Assembly (NCBI RefSeq): GCF_031755915.1
Contig: NC_083387.1
Location: 16,575,001-16,639,000 of the forward strand
Direction of reading: 5' to 3'
Source: Ziziphus jujuba
Taxonomy: Eukaryota > Streptophyta > Magnoliopsida > Rosales > Rhamnaceae
Length of the DNA: 64,000 nucleotides
In this document: positions 9,950 through 20,544 of the stretch, one piece after another
Layout: each line of letters begins with the position of its first letter
Position numbering within the stretch: the stretch's first letter is position 1
The notes under the pieces: model-generated
The model's database searches: none
What the model saw: the letters and a program-made list of their open reading frames with translations, nothing else
Told to the model about the DNA's origin: nothing
Position numbers and translations under genes: made by a program

Positions 9950-12352
9950 CTGATGGATTTGCACCATATGCACCACCCAAGAAGGTTACGCACCTCGAGA
10001 TTTTTCAAAGCCTAAAATTTCAAGCCATTCTAACCTGCAACATGGTAGCAAACATCATGATTGGTCATGGAGCTCTAGTCAAACTGAAGTCTAGCCATTT
10101 TTTGTACAATTAATGCCTATTACCGAACCTACCGAACCTATTTTGATCCTCTTGAATCCATACATGGTGTTTACTTGTGCAAATTCTAAGAAAAATACAA
10201 GCTTTGTAGTAGCATTTTGGTAGTTTTTGAACTACCAATGATGTAATTACAACAAGGTGAGTTCATCATTATAATCCTTATCTCATGGGCTTTTCAACAA
10301 TATATTATTTGCAATTTTTTACACTATTTGGATAGTTTTCTAATTTTTGGCTAAATTAGGTAAATTAGGTTATTAAGAAATAAAATTAATTTGTAATCAA
10401 ATGACCTAAGACCACATTTGAGTTGTAAAAGTGTAATTGGAGTTTAATAACACTTGTTAGATGTTTCAACTTCATTAATTAGACCTTAAATTAAAAAATC
10501 CCAATTTTTAAGGTTAGGATTTTTGAAAAATTTTGAAAAATTATACTAGAAGGTGGGATTACAAGTTGTGAGAATGAATTTGGCCTTGCATATGTATCCT
10601 CAATTTTATTCTATCAAATTATGGTGCCTAGTTGGATAATTTTGAAAATATTTTAGATGATTCGACTGTGAATCAGAGAAGATCCGACAATGGATCAAGA
10701 GTGAGTTGCATTTATATAAGTGAATTTTATTTTTTGAAATGGTTTTAGGAATTATATATTTGATTTTATATGAGATATAAATTAGCTTATTGTTATTATT
10801 ATTTATGGAATTATTTAAATCATATGCTTTATTACATGTTATGAAAGAATTACTTGACTTGGCATACTATGGTATATTAAAAGGAATGCTTTGACATAAA
10901 TAATTTTTGGTATATGATTATACAAGCATATATATAAGATTATGTTGGATATTGTGAGAATATTTTGATATGATGGTTATAGGTACTATTTGATGGATTT
11001 TATATATATATTGGGCTATGAGTTAGATACTAGATTATGGATTATTGTGTGCTTATTATACCATGGATATGAATTTGTTAGATCATGATAAGGCACACTT
11101 ATTTCACTATCCCTTACATAATCAGATGATTTTTAAGGTCCGATGGGACACTCCAATATGCAACGCCTCTGGAATTAAAAGGTCATATTGACAGTGCCCT
11201 TTCCCCTGATAGTTGACGACACACTAGAACCCTAGTCGTGGTCATATGACATATTATGGTAATGGATATGGTACATATGAATATTGTTGGTACATGACGG
11301 ATACAATATATGTTTATATAGTTATATATATATATATAATAACTAATATTTATAAATTATGATTCATAAAAGTGTTAATTATTTATAAGGTGATGAATAT
11401 TATTTGATTTTAATGTCCTTATTCAATGGATTATGAAATTGCTATGTTTTGAAAATAATTATAGGTTTTGTGAAAATTATTTGTAAAAACAGGAAAACTT
11501 TCAAAGAGTAAAAGTGAGCTCTTGGTAAAAATGATTTTTAACAATAATAATTATTTTCAAAATATTTTATATGTTCAGTCACTGAGCTCATCTCATAGTT
11601 TTGTATTTTTAAACTGTTTCCTAGCCTTAGCTGACAGGTTATGTACAACATGTCCAAGCATCTTTATTGTTCCTATGTTATTCTACCATGAATGTATTGT
11701 TCTTTCTTTGTCTCTAATGATAGTAAATATTCTTTCTTCCATGGATTATGATATACAAATTATTTTGAGCATTTTGTTATATTTGCCTTTATTCATTTGT
11801 ACTCCTTCAATTGCTTCAGTAAATTAATCTAATATATATGACTTTTATATTGTCTTTGATAGATGAATTTGTGAAATTTTATTAAAAGTGTCGATGATAT
11901 TTTACTTATACCATTGGGCTATATTCAATTTATAGACAGTCCTATTAAACTTTTGATAGCGGTTCTCCTAAGGTGGGAACCTGTCAGGTGTTTGAAAAGG
12001 ACCACAGGAGTGGTCCTATCAGAGAGTGATGATAAGATTCACCATACCACCTTGAAAAGTTAAAGGTCATAATTAGTTTTCTATTCCCCCTTTGTCACAC
12101 AGTACCATAGGATGTCAAGGATCACTTAACAGTACTAGATATATCATATGGTACATAAGTTTCTATATATGTATTTGATATTTATGATGATAATCTATTA
12201 ATGAATATATTAATGCTTTTGACTAATTTATTTAAATGGTTTATTATATGACTCAATTATTTTCTTAATGGTAATCATATGACTTTGCACTTGGTTATCA
12301 CTATTTTATAATGATGGTTATTTATAATTTTGATTTGTTTAATTGGTTGCAT
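9950..12352. mobile_element. AT-rich, LTR-like degenerate sequence without genes
   Basis: I see no convincing coding frame. Several landmarks recall the layout of the family B LTR (12908-15800) but at low identity: a GAATC...GATCC...GAGTG block near 10665-10710, a GTCGTGGTCATATG block near 11235, a GTTTTGTGAAAATTAT block near 11466 and a TCACTGAGCTCATCTCA block near 11577-11598. I infer one or two old LTRs from a related Ty3 family. The copia element is inserted at 12353. Confidence 0.35.
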
Positions 12353-12726
12353 TTAAAGATTTTTTTAGATAATATAATGCTCGTGCTCTTTGTTTTCTCA
12401 TTACACAAACTGATTCTTATGGAAAATTACATATTGATTATATATATGGTAATACAATTACTCATTGTAATACATATGGAAATCATGGGCTATACATATC
12501 AACAAAGGAGTAAGTAAAAATCAATGCTAGGAGTAGCTAAAAACCAGTGCTTGACTTCTAAAGTTAAGTTATGATCTTTGGATTCATATTGACTTACAGA
12601 TTGGCTTGATGATAGCTTTCCTTTAATATCACCCACACAATCATTGCATGACAGTTTACCATTTGTGCATGACAATTTTCCATTTATGCATGTGTTACCA
12701 TCTATGCATGCCTTATTACCCATAAT
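12353..12726 (-). repeat. 3' LTR of the copia element
   Basis: This matches 27566-28003, including the start AAAGATTTTTT, the block TAATATAATGCTCGTGCTC and the repeat units around GCATGACAGTTTACCAT. It is about 60 bp shorter than the 5' LTR because it holds fewer copies of the internal minisatellite. The outer boundary is accurate to a few bases only. Confidence 0.75.
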
Positions 12727-12739
12727 ATGCCCCCTCAAG

Positions 12740-12907
12740 CTGGAGAGGGGAACAATGTGAACTCTCATCTTGAACTTAAACAAGTCAAACTAAGTCAAGA
12801 AAGAGATTTGGTAAAAATATTGGCTAGCTAATCAGTACTGGAAATATAATGTTTAATAAGAGATCCTAAAGCAAATTTTTCACTCGCAAAATGATAATCA
12901 ATTCCAA
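12740..12907 (-). pseudogene. C-terminal RNase H of the copia element
   Basis: On the minus strand this encodes the end of copia RNase H (IDYHF, KFALGSL, HYISSTD, ANIFTKSLS) and then stops before the polypurine tract CTTGAGGGGGCAT. It is the continuation of the coding region that resumes at 23458 on the other side of the family B element. Confidence 0.8.
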
Positions 12908-15800
12908 TGTAACACCTCGACCCAAACCACATCGGAATTCATGCACGTTGACCGAGGTTGACCGTTGACTAAGTGGGTCAAAAGTTGACTTTTTGTTCCA
13001 GTTGAAATTTCTAGTTGACCATGGTACCGTGGCGAAGTGCATGATGCCCCGAGTTCGTAGACTAGTAGCATGACGAAAACAGAGCTACGGTTTGAAAGTT
13101 ATGGGCAAAACAAGTCAAGATGCAAACTGTCCAAAAGGTGCCGGGAGTTGACATTTTATCGTTGTATAATTTTGTTTTGACTTTTGTATGGTTGTAAAGT
13201 ACTCGTTGATATGAGTTCATAGACTAGCGGCACGCTTAAATTGGACATCTGGTTAAAAAGTTATGGACGTGTGAAGTTCGCCAGATACCGTAATATTTTA
13301 TTATATCTGGCTTAAGTGCATAGTAACGCCATGTGTCATCACCTGATTGGTCCACATGGGTGAACAGTGTCACCCACGGTGGTTTTATTTGGCAAAAACG
13401 ACGAGGAGGAGAGAGAAAGAGAGAGAGGAGAGAGAGAGGGAGAGAGAGAAACGACCGGCCGCTGGAATTGTCAAAGTTTTCGGCCGATCCTTGCTACATG
13501 CGCCAGCCAGACGTGAGCACCTCTCCATTCTCGGCCGAACCCCGAAATTTCACGACTTCCGTTCGCCGGACGCGCCCAGATCAAGCCGGCGAAGCTCGGC
13601 GGCAATTTTTCCCCTCCACCGCCGTTTGACCCGTTTTCGGCCACTTTCAAGCCACATGCGCCTGACCGGTCTCTCACCCGTGGGAATTCCGCCCTACCCA
13701 CCAAATTTCACGGCCATCGGACCTCCAACGCCCGAAAACCTTCAAACCCCGATCTCTTCGCCGTCCGGCCTCCGTTTGCCTCACCGCCAGTCCCATTGGA
13801 ACCCTCTCCCCTAGATCTGCAAAACTCCCAAAAATCTTAGCCATCGGCCATCGGACACGCCGCCGCCAACGACGGTTGCTGGTGACCGCGATGGCTCGCC
13901 GGGAATTACTGTTCTGGCGAGTACCCAGTTGCACCGCCAGTCCCTGTCCACTAATTTCGACCTCCTGAATCCAAATCCGGCATCCTTTTCCTCCAATTTG
14001 CGATGGTTTGGGAGAATCAAGGAGTTGAATCCCAAAAGCTTTCCGGCGAGATTCTGGCCACCTCGGGTCCGATCTCCGGGAAGTAAGATCGGATCTGTGA
14101 TCCTCATCACTCAAGCCTTGATTCGGTATATTACTCGTCAATTTTAGTTGTCCTTTGTGTTCGCTCCCCGGGTACCCATTTGGAAGTTACCCGATTAAAA
14201 TATTAATATATTTGGTTGGTGTACTGTGAATGTTTTAGGTGCACGTGGGGGTAGTAGAGTTGATCCTGCTGAGGATCTTAGCTGATATCCGTGCTTAAGG
14301 TGAGTGACCTACCTTTCAAAATATTTTGGGGCAATTAATTATATTTAATTGGTGTTTAATTGATATTTGGAATTATGCTCATGTGTTGCAATTTAATTAT
14401 TATTTTATTGTGATTTAATTTTATTTATTACGCATGAGCAAGGTATTTTCAGTAATAAATCGTATGTGGTTTTAATATTATTTTTGGGCATAATTGGTTT
14501 AAATATTTTTAAGAAAAATATTTGTTGAATTGGTGGTTTAAATTTTATAATTATGCCCGTGGTATATTATTTGTTGAACCTCGTGTTACGAGAAAAATTA
14601 TTGTTTTATCGTTATCGATGGTTTCGTATCGGGTATGTTAAAGGAAAATATGTGGGATGGTAAATTTGAAAATTTGTATATTTCCCACGATGATTTTGGA
14701 AAATCGGTACGGTTATAATTAATTTAGTAATTATTTTAGACGCACTCATAAAGTATTGGTGTTCCGGTGTATATGTGGTTAGCGTGCAAGTTATTATGTC
14801 TCTCGTGAGTTGCCATTGGACCGTGGGCAGGCAAGTTTGATATTGACCACAGCCGCTCCCCTCCTTGGCCGGGATGACGGTTTCAGCAGTGGTACTGTCG
14901 GGACACCGAAGTGCCATTTGAAAGTTTCTCTCCTTAACCCCCCGCTAGTCGGTGCTCGGGACACTGGGTATCGGAGGGTATCACTGGTATATGGTGTGGT
15001 GCGTCAAGTATAAATTTTCGGATAGAAATTTCAAACCCCAAAGTGTTCAAAATTATTTATCATATTTTATTACATTTTAATTATATTTGGGGTAGTTATT
15101 TATTTATTGTTTATTAAGTCATTTGATCCCTTGGTTTTCGGGAAATACAAATATCGGGTTTTGTGAAAATGTTTTAAAAAGGGAACATTTCCAACGGAGT
15201 GAATAGTGAGGGTTTTGAGAGAAATGATTACTTTCCACTATTATTATTTATTTATCTATTTAATTGCTGGTATTAATTAAATTTCCTTATTTCTTATATA
15301 ATTGATATTAAAAGTGTTCAGTAGATGGGGTCACTCACTGAGATGATTAGCATCTCACGTTTTTAAATTCCATTCCCTTAGGTGCAAGGGGTGGTAGACG
15401 TTCTTCCGGAGCGAAACCAAATCTCCGCCGCTATCGTAGTTCGAGAAGTACCTTTGTACTCGTTTATTTCAATTGTAATATTTCTTTCATCTTTGTTGTA
15501 TTCTCTGTTTAATAGTACTTCATGAAGCTCTGTATACTGTTCTGGACACTTATGTATTATTTATGCACTGGATTACTGTTATTCCTGTGAAGTGCTGTAA
15601 AATTGTGGAATCAATTTGTAGTATTGTGGGAGGAAACCCGGGGATGAATATAGAACTGTGTTTTCAGTGCAGGAAATTTGTGGTAAGTCCAACCCTTAGG
15701 GGAGGTTCTGCCGGATTTTCCGTTGGAGGGTCCGGTAGGGTTTCCCTGGGATCAGGGCTTGTCTAGAGTTCCGATGAGGAATTTTGGACGGGTCCTGATA
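12908..15800 (+). repeat. 5' LTR of family B (2.9 kb)
   Basis: Starts TGTAACACC and ends CCTGATA, where the 3' copy ends CCTGACA. It contains a purine-rich GAGA block (13400-13450), a GC-rich 0.7-kb block with many CCGGCG motifs (13450-14120) that is open in more than one frame, and an AT-rich second half. The GC-rich block contains several 70-155 codon frames on both strands. I treat these as compositional, because no family is recognisable and the LTR copies differ by indels within them. Confidence 0.9.
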
Positions 15801-15802
15801 GT

Positions 15803-15814
15803 TGGTATCAGAGC
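15803..15814 (+). other. Primer-binding site of family B (initiator tRNA-Met)
   Basis: TGGTATCAGAGC lies two bases after the LTR end and is a perfect 12-base match to the common plant tRNA-iMet primer site. Confidence 0.85.
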
Positions 15815-15942
15815 ATAGGTTCTTATAATCCTAAGGGACTGTGCATTGCTATACAGCCCATCCGTAAATTTCTCTCTTTTTGTAATCGTGCTTAGGTGTC
15901 TTTGTTTCTAAACTCTTGTTTGTTTCCTCAGAATCTACTACG

Positions 15943-16971
15943 ATGCGTAGACGGGACGCACGTAGTACTCGGGAACACTCAGCTGAGAGTTCCGGGAGTC
16001 GATCAAGCCTTAGGCAACTTGTCTCTTAACTAACTCGAGCCTTAGGAGGTTCAAGCTCTAGTAATCGATCAGTGGATCAGGCTCGACGTTTGGGAGCCGT
16101 GAATTTCGATGGAAGCCAAGGCCCAGCTGTAGCCATGAATTGGCTATCCAACATGGAGGGGATGCAGTGCCCCGACGAGGATATGGTGAGAATCTCTGGT
16201 TTCATGTTAGAAGGAGATGCCCGAAAGTGGTGGAAAGTAGAAAAGACTCGCATAAGGCATACGTGGGATCAGTTTAAGGTTGCCTTCACTACTAAGTATT
16301 GCCCTCCTGCCTACCGTGAGGTAAGAAGGAGAGAGTTCGAGGAACTGCGACAGGGGAACATGACAGTGTCCGAGTACGAGAGAAGATTTTGGGAACTATC
16401 CGAATTCTGCATGCACATGATTCCCGATGATCATGCGAAGAAGGTGAGGTTCATAGATGGCTTAAACGAAAACATAGCCCTCACCCTTGCTGGATCAGTA
16501 CATTCCATTTATCAGTCCGCCAGGGATGCAGCGCTGGAACTAGAGAGACAAGTGGAGATGCGTAAACCCTCGAGGCGCAGATCATTCGAAGGTTCATACA
16601 GTGGAGCACCTAGCCAGGGATTGTCCAAGAAGAGCCATAGTTCAGGATCATCGGGTAGTGGTGGACCGAGCCCACGAGGCAGATTTTAGCGGAGAGGCAG
16701 TTATCATATGCCCCAGTCAGCTCGCCATTCGATCAGCGGGGATACAAGCTTGTATCAGCAGTCACACTTTGGTTCTGCGTGGATTTGTTCAATTTGTAAA
16801 AGGAAGCATTCCGGGCAGTGTCAGATGGATGGTTTATGCTTTCAGTGTGGGCAGCCAGGCCACATAAGGAGGGAGTGCCCTTATGGTAGTGCAGCATGCC
16901 AAGGGCAGGTCGGCGAGCACAGCATACTGGTGTATTTCAGGGTCAGAGTTCCCAGGGGAGTCAGGCAGTAG
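15943..16971 (+). pseudogene. Family B gag
   Basis: The frame opens with ATG at 15943. It has in-frame stops at 16027-16029 (TAA) and 16687-16689 (TAG) but otherwise stays in one frame. The retrotransposon gag domain lies at about 16100-16560 (for example WKVEKTRIRHTWDQFKVAF and FEELRQGNMTVSEYERRF). A Ser/Gly-rich linker follows, then a CCHC zinc knuckle at 16838-16877 (CFQCGQPGHIRREC). In the family it forms the capsid and binds element RNA. Confidence 0.85.
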
Positions 16972-17564
16972 AAGCTTCTTCAGGATCAGCTCAACCGTCT
17001 GCAGGATCGAGTCGAGGTAGAGGAAGGAAGCCCCAGCAAACAGGTCAAGGTCGAGTGTTTGCTATGATGCAGCAGGAAGCCCGGGCCACACCTGACGTTG
17101 TTACAGGTACCTTGAATATTTTTGGTAATGACGCACGTATGCTTATAGATCCGGGAGCAACACATTCGTTCATCTCAAGAGAATTTATCGTTCGGGTCGG
17201 TATGACCCCTACTCCTCTAGAATGTCTATTAGAAATAGCCACTTCTGCAGGAGAATCCTTGTGGCCCAGCCAGTTGATCAAGGAGTGTTTCTTTTGCATT
17301 GAAGATCAAGTGATGGAAGCGGACTTGATCCTGTTGGATCTATCCAGACTTAATGTAATCTTGGGCATGGATTGGTTGGCAAGGAACCATGCATCCGTAG
17401 ATTGTTTTAGCAAAGAAGTTTCATTCAGGAGGCCAGGTTTGCCTGAAGTGGTATTCCGTGGGGAAGTTGAGAGGCCTTTGCCGAGATTGATATCTACCCT
17501 CACCGCCAAGAAGCTACTGAATAAAGGTTGCCAAGGGTATTTGGCTCATGTGATAGATACCTAA
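16896..17564 (+). pseudogene. Family B aspartic protease region
   Basis: A shift of frame after the zinc knuckle leads into a 222-codon frame that holds a retropepsin-like domain. The active-site motif reads IDPGATHSF (about 17145-17172), where the family normally has D-S/T-G. The proline would be expected to disable catalysis. Downstream, ILGMDWLARNHASVDC matches the conserved second half of the domain. Confidence 0.85.
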
Positions 17565-17568
17565 GTAA

Positions 17569-19185
17569 GTGGGGTCAAGTTGGAAGATGCCCGTTGTGCG
17601 GGATTTTCCGGATGTGTTTCCTGAGGAGTTACCAGGATTGCCTCTGGAAAGGGAAGTTGACTGTCCTATTGAATTAATTTCGGATACCGTGCCTATTTCT
17701 CTACCACCGTATCGGATGGCTCCAGTGGAGTTAAGGGAGCTAAAGGTCCAATTGCAAGATTTGGTAGATAAGGAGTTTATTAGACCAAGCATATCACCAT
17801 GGGGAGCTCCAGTTTTGTTTTTGAAGAAGAAATATGGTAGTCTAAGACTGTGCATCGACTACCGATAACTTAACAAGGTAACCATCCCTAATCGCTATCC
17901 GTTGCTAAGGATAGATGATCTATTTGACCAACTCCAAGGTGCCAAAGTGCTTTCCACGATCGACTTGAGATCTGAATACCATCAGTTAAGGATCTGAGAG
18001 TCGGACATTCCTAAGACTCCCTTTAGGACGAGGTACGGACATTATGAATTCCTAGTGATGTCGTTTGGACTCACCAATGCCCCAGCAGCTTTTATGGATT
18101 TGATGAACCGGGTGTTTCGTCCGTACTTGGATCATTTTGTCATTGTATTTATAGATGACAACCTAATCTATTCTAGGAGCCAAGAAGAGCACGTGAGGCA
18201 TTTGAAGAGAGTGCTCCAAACTCTAAGGCAGCATCAGCTATATGCTAAATTCGACAAGTGTGAGTTCTGGTTAAATCAAGTGGGTTTTCTCGGACATATC
18301 GTGTCAGCCGTAGGCATCTATGTGGACCCTGATAAGGTGAAGGCAGTGTTGAGTTGGGAGCGCCCTACCACTATGAGGGAAGTATGAAGTTTTCTTGGAT
18401 TAGCGGGATATTACCGTCGTTTTATAGAAGGGTTTTCGAGAATTGTTGGACCGCTTCATAACTTAATCAGAAAGAAGGTTGAATTTAGCTGGACGGACAG
18501 GTGTGAGCAGAGTTTTCAGGAATTGAAGCAAAGGTTAACATCCGCACCTGTCTTAACTTTGCCTAATGGGAATGAAGGTTTTGAAGTCTATTGTGATGCA
18601 TCCCATCAAGGGTTGGGTTGCGTGCTAATGCAGAATCAAAGGGTGGTAGCGTATGCATCACGACAATTGAAGCAGCACGAACAAAATTACCCTACGGATG
18701 ACTTAGAATTGGCGGCAGTAGTCTTTGCTCTAAAGAAGTGGAGACACTACTTGTATGGGGCCACATGCCAAATTTATACCAACCATAAAAGCCTCAAGTA
18801 CATTTTCACTCAAAAGGAATTAAATATGAGGCAAAGGAGATGGATGGAGTTATTGAAGGATTATGACTGTGTGATTGATTATCACCCAGGCAAGGTGAAT
18901 GTAGTGGCAGATGCTTTGAGTAGGAAGGCTATTGGATCTCTTGCTCACATCCAAGCCATCCAACTATCTCTCATGGTGGAGTTGAAGAAGATGGGAGTGT
19001 TAATACATATACATCCTTCGGGAGTTCTTATGGCTAGTTTTCAGGTGCGACCGGTGTTGGTGGATCGTATGTTGGAGACTCAAATGGAAGATCCTAAATT
19101 GAGAACAATTAAGAGCAAGGTACAAGAAGGTCTTGATCTGGAGTTTTCCATAAGGAGGGATGGAGCCCTCGTGTATAAAGGATGA
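17569..19185 (+). pseudogene. Family B reverse transcriptase and RNase H
   Basis: RT motifs appear in order: [52 protein letters not shown], the catalytic FIDDNLIYS (about 18151-18177), then VGFLGHIVS. RNase H follows, with [33 protein letters not shown] and [10 protein letters not shown]. Stops at 17866-17868, near 17996 and at 18385-18387 interrupt the frame. Confidence 0.9.
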
Positions 19186-20330
19186 CTTTGCGTTTCTGAT
19201 AACCCAGAACTCAAGAAGGAGATTTTAGAAGAGGCGCATAGCTCGATGTATGCGATGCATCCTAGAAGTACCAAAATGTACCGAACGCTTGTTAAGTATT
19301 ATTGGTGGATTGGTATGAAGAGAGAAGTGGCAGATTTTGTATCAAAATGCTTAATTTGTCAACAAGTAAAAGCAGAAAGATAGAAGCCTTCAGGACTACT
19401 CCAGTCCTTACCTATTCCCCTGTGGAAGTGGGAGGAACTCAATATGGATTTTGTGTTCAAGCTTCCCTCTATGCCCAGGAGATATGATGGTGTTTGGGTG
19501 ATCATTGATCGTCTTACGAAGTCGGCACACTTCTTACCGGTACGAGAACATTTATTACCCAAGAAGTTAGCCCAGTTGTTCGTGCAATGTATTGTGAGTC
19601 TTCATGGAGTATCGCTAGCCATCGTATCTAATCGAGATCCATGTTTTACTTCATGACTATGGCGGAAGTTGGCTGATGCACTAGGAGCAAGACTTAACTA
19701 CAGTACCGCCTTTCACGCGCAATCTGATGGGCAAGCTGAGTGCACAATTCAGACATTAGAAGACATGCTAAGATCTTGTGTTATGCAATTTCGCGGTAGC
19801 TGGGATGAACAATTGCCATTGATAGAATTTGTCTACAACAACAGTTATTAGGTGAGTATTGGGATGTCCCCGTATGAGGCTTTATATGGGAGGCAGTGTC
19901 AGACACCTTTATGCTGGAGTGAGGTAGGAGAAGAGAGACTCCTTGCAACGAATAATGCGGTTGGATCTGAGTATTTACGGATGACCTTGGACAAGGTGAA
20001 GATCATTAGAGATCGGTTGAAGATCGCCCAAGATCGACAGAAGAGTTACGCCGATGTGCGTAGGAAGGATTTGGAATTCGAAGAAGGAGATTGGGTATTC
20101 CTAAAGTTATCTCCATGGAAAGGAGTAGTATGCTTTGGTCAACGAGGTAAGTTGGGTCCTCGTTATATTGGGCCTTACGAGATTACGAAGAGGATTGGCC
20201 TTGTGGCTTATAGATTGGCATTATTGGAAGAGCTAGCCCGAGTGCACAAAGTGTTTCATGTTTCATGGTACGAAAATATATTGCAGACCCCTCACATGTA
20301 CTCGAGACTCCTGACATAAAATTAAGAGAA
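19186..20330 (+). pseudogene. Family B integrase
   Basis: The region shows a zinc-binding start (H...H then CLICQQVKAE), MDFVFKLP with the first catalytic Asp, and IVSNRDPCFTS. The usual second catalytic Asp of SDRD is replaced by Asn there. The GQAECTIQTLEDMLR block with the catalytic Glu and the MSPYEALYGRQCQTPLCW segment follow. Stops near 19656, 19381 and 19850 break the frame. Confidence 0.88.
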
Positions 20331-20354
20331 GATCTTTTGTATGTGGAGCAACCA

Positions 20355-20501
20355 GTGTAGATTTTGGATCGCGAGGAGTGGGTGCTACGTAACAAGACTA
20401 TTCCTTTAGTTAAGGTTTTATGGCGGAATCATTTAATCGAGGAAGCAACATGGGAGCCCGAAGCTCAGATGCGTGATCAGTATCCTTATCTGTTCCAGTG
20501 A
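20355..20501 (+). pseudogene. Family B C-terminal chromodomain
   Basis: This encodes VLWRNHLIEEATWEPEAQM and ends at YPYLFQ before a TGA at 20499-20501. It is the chromodomain that in chromoviruses is thought to steer integration to particular chromatin. It lies just before the polypurine tract and 3' LTR. Confidence 0.8.
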
Positions 20502-20531
20502 CGTGTGAAATTTCGAGGATGAAATTCTTAT

Positions 20532-20543
20532 AAGGGGGGAAGG
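20532..20543 (+). other. Polypurine tract of family B
   Basis: AAGGGGGGAAGG lies one base before the TGT start of the 3' LTR, the expected plus-strand primer for reverse transcription. Confidence 0.8.
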
Positions 20544-20544
20544 T

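Noticed and set aside
11522..11827. 101-codon plus-strand hydrophobic frame
   Set aside because: AT-rich, LTR-like surroundings, no domain and composition typical of non-coding sequence.
13333..14147. Several overlapping 70-155 codon frames on both strands in the GC-rich block, repeated at 21004-21803 and 60169-60436
   Set aside because: They lie inside family B LTRs, overlap on both strands, show no recognisable domain and are disrupted by indels between LTR copies. Noted as a composition effect instead.
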